Source: Pseudomonadota bacterium (GTDB taxonomy: Bacteria; Pseudomonadota; Gammaproteobacteria; Acidiferrobacterales; Acidiferrobacteraceae). From it: a DNA stretch of 6,827 bases. The translations under genes and the position numbers were made by a program. The stretch covers positions 1-6,827 of the forward strand of contig JAJYPQ010000210.1 of NCBI GenBank assembly GCA_021795255.1, written 5' to 3'. Below the pieces are notes generated by a model, which was not told the DNA's origin, searched no databases, and saw only the letters and a program-made list of their open reading frames with translations. Of this stretch, positions 6,000-6,827 are shown piece by piece. Position 1 is the stretch's first letter. Each line of letters starts with the position of its first letter.

Positions 6000-6827
6000 C
6001 TATCGGGCCGTTGACGTAACTAATCGCGCGCTCGTGGGGTCATAGACGACCTCCGTAATGGAGCCATCGCGAATGCGCTCGACCGCTTCGTCGATAACCG
6101 GGAGCGGCACAAGAAACCACTCCCGTGGGCGCACCGGATTCCCGAATCGGTCCTGGATTGTCAGGTCGAGCTGTGCCGCAGCAAAAATACGATGGAAGAG
6201 GGCTTCCAGCCGCGTGCGATTGATCCCGGAGAGCTTGTAGCTGGCGACCACTTCCACGTCGGCAAGCAGGTAGGTGGCATCGTGCGCGGCGTGCGCGATA
6301 CGGGTCTCCACCTTGCCGCCGGTGACGCCGATCTTATGAATCAATTCGCGATGTTCGGCGATGAAAGGGTGAGCGGAAAGGCTGCGCAGCACATAGATGG
6401 TGCCGCTTTCAATGTCATCTTCTTCCCATATCTCGCTAAACACCGGGCCGGGGTCGGGTTCCGGTGTCACCCGTCGCCCGGTGTCGTCCTTATAAAGAGC
6501 GCGCTGGAGCGATCGGCGCAGGAGATTACTCTCGGTGCCGTTGGCATAGATCACCCGCAAACGGGCATCATTTTTGCCGATAGAGGTCTTGATGGGATCG
6601 CCCACCTCGGCGACGTAGACGAGTTGGCCGGCCAGAATAAAGAAATCCCCTTCGAGGATATTGGCCCCCTCCTTGCCGAAGGGCACTGTCCGGCGCGCGC
6701 CGGTCTTTAGGTCGCTTTCGACTTGGGCGAATAGGGGCTTGAAGCGCGCGAAATCCTGACAGGGCGTGCGGTCTGCGACCTCGTCTGCGACGCGCCGATC
6801 CTCTTGGGAGCGCACGTGCTTGAGGAT
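6000..6827 (-). CDS. GIY-YIG nuclease family protein, 3' part (5' end outside window)
   Basis: Probably a structure- or sequence-dependent endonuclease, role unknown. The frame stays open to the right edge: four codons precede an internal GTG at 6815 with no stop, so 275 residues are visible and the true start is likely upstream. Counting from that GTG, residues about 136-245 form a T5orf172/MUG113-like GIY-YIG domain. It has IESGTIYVLRSL (GIY equivalent), HKIGVTGG (YIG equivalent, 160-167), VETRIAHA with Arg172, LEALFHRIF with Glu204 as candidate metal ligand, and the closing block PREWFLVPLPVIDEAVERI. The N-terminal part (1-135) is mixed alpha/beta and includes GDFFILAGQLVYVAEVG; I do not recognise it as a separate domain. 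It points towards the Ubl operon, so it is a separate unit. Related proteins are common in genomic islands. Confidence 0.8.
   Translation of the reverse strand: MLKHVRSQEDRRVADEVADRTPCQDFARFKPLFAQVESDLKTGARRTVPFGKEGANILEGDFFILAGQLVYVAEVGDPIKTSIGKNDARLRVIYANGTESNLLRRSLQRALYKDDTGRRVTPEPDPGPVFSEIWEEDDIESGTIYVLRSLSAHPFIAEHRELIHKIGVTGGKVETRIAHAAHDATYLLADVEVVASYKLSGINRTRLEALFHRIFAAAQLDLTIQDRFGNPVRPREWFLVPLPVIDEAVERIRDGSITEVVYDPTSARLVTSTAR

Noticed and set aside
5754..6014. Plus-strand open frame of 86 codons after the operon
   Set aside because: It lacks a ribosome site, has low-complexity Pro/Ala-rich composition, runs into the convergent gene, and matches no family I know.
6192..6710. Plus-strand 172-codon frame opposite the GIY-YIG gene
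   Set aside because: It is antisense to a recognised domain, and its sequence mirrors GIY-YIG codons without any family pattern.
1..6827. CRISPR array, tRNA, rRNA, insertion sequence
   Set aside because: No regularly spaced repeats, cloverleaf, ribosomal sequence or transposase motif was seen on either strand.

Overview
The window comes from a moderately GC-rich bacterium, most likely a proteobacterium. This is judged from codon choice and protein style; no taxonomic marker gene is present. It looks like an accessory or island region. A compact defence-type operon occupies about 450-5673, between a more G+C-rich left flank (a gene end plus a small membrane protein) and a convergent GIY-YIG nuclease-family gene at the right edge.

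Left flank (1-526). Residues 1-175 encode the C-terminus of an unrecognised protein. A 58-aa hydrophobic protein follows at 179-355. A 171-base spacer then carries a plausible sigma70-type promoter (TTGACT at 452-457, TAATAT at 476-481). An 8-bp palindrome lies inside the promoter spacer, and a 7-bp inverted repeat ends on the start codon of the first operon gene.

Operon (527-5673, all + strand). The order is: a CapW/BrxR-like WYL regulator; a 79-aa single-domain ubiquitin-like protein of the Multi_ubiq type; a 132-aa E2-like protein of the Prok-E2_E type; a 444-aa fusion of a JAB/JAMM metallopeptidase to a ThiF/E1 adenylating domain; a 555-aa protein with a choline kinase/APH-like kinase core; and a 179-aa DUF6527-type protein. 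From the Ubl to the last gene the spacings are 0 bases, a 4-base overlap, 1 base and 9 bases, so these genes are probably co-translated. The set matches the recently described Bub (bacterial ubiquitination-like) pathways. In those, E1 and E2 are reported to use oxyester intermediates and the DUF6527 protein is reported to be a serine protease.

The sequence supports that assignment directly. The E2 has Ser104 where a normal E2 has its catalytic Cys. The E1 has no Cys between its two CxxC pairs. The DUF6527 protein keeps a CPCGC cluster and a Ser/His set. Proposed working model (inference): the E1 half adenylates the Ubl C-terminus, the E2 conjugates it to a target, and the JAMM and DUF6527 proteins mature or remove it. 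The kinase-like protein is the least expected member. It may sense infection, modify a component, or act as an effector. The WYL protein probably represses the whole unit until phage attack or DNA damage.

Right flank (5674-6827). About 326 bases hold no convincing gene. After that lies the 3' part of a GIY-YIG family gene on the minus strand, cut by the window edge.
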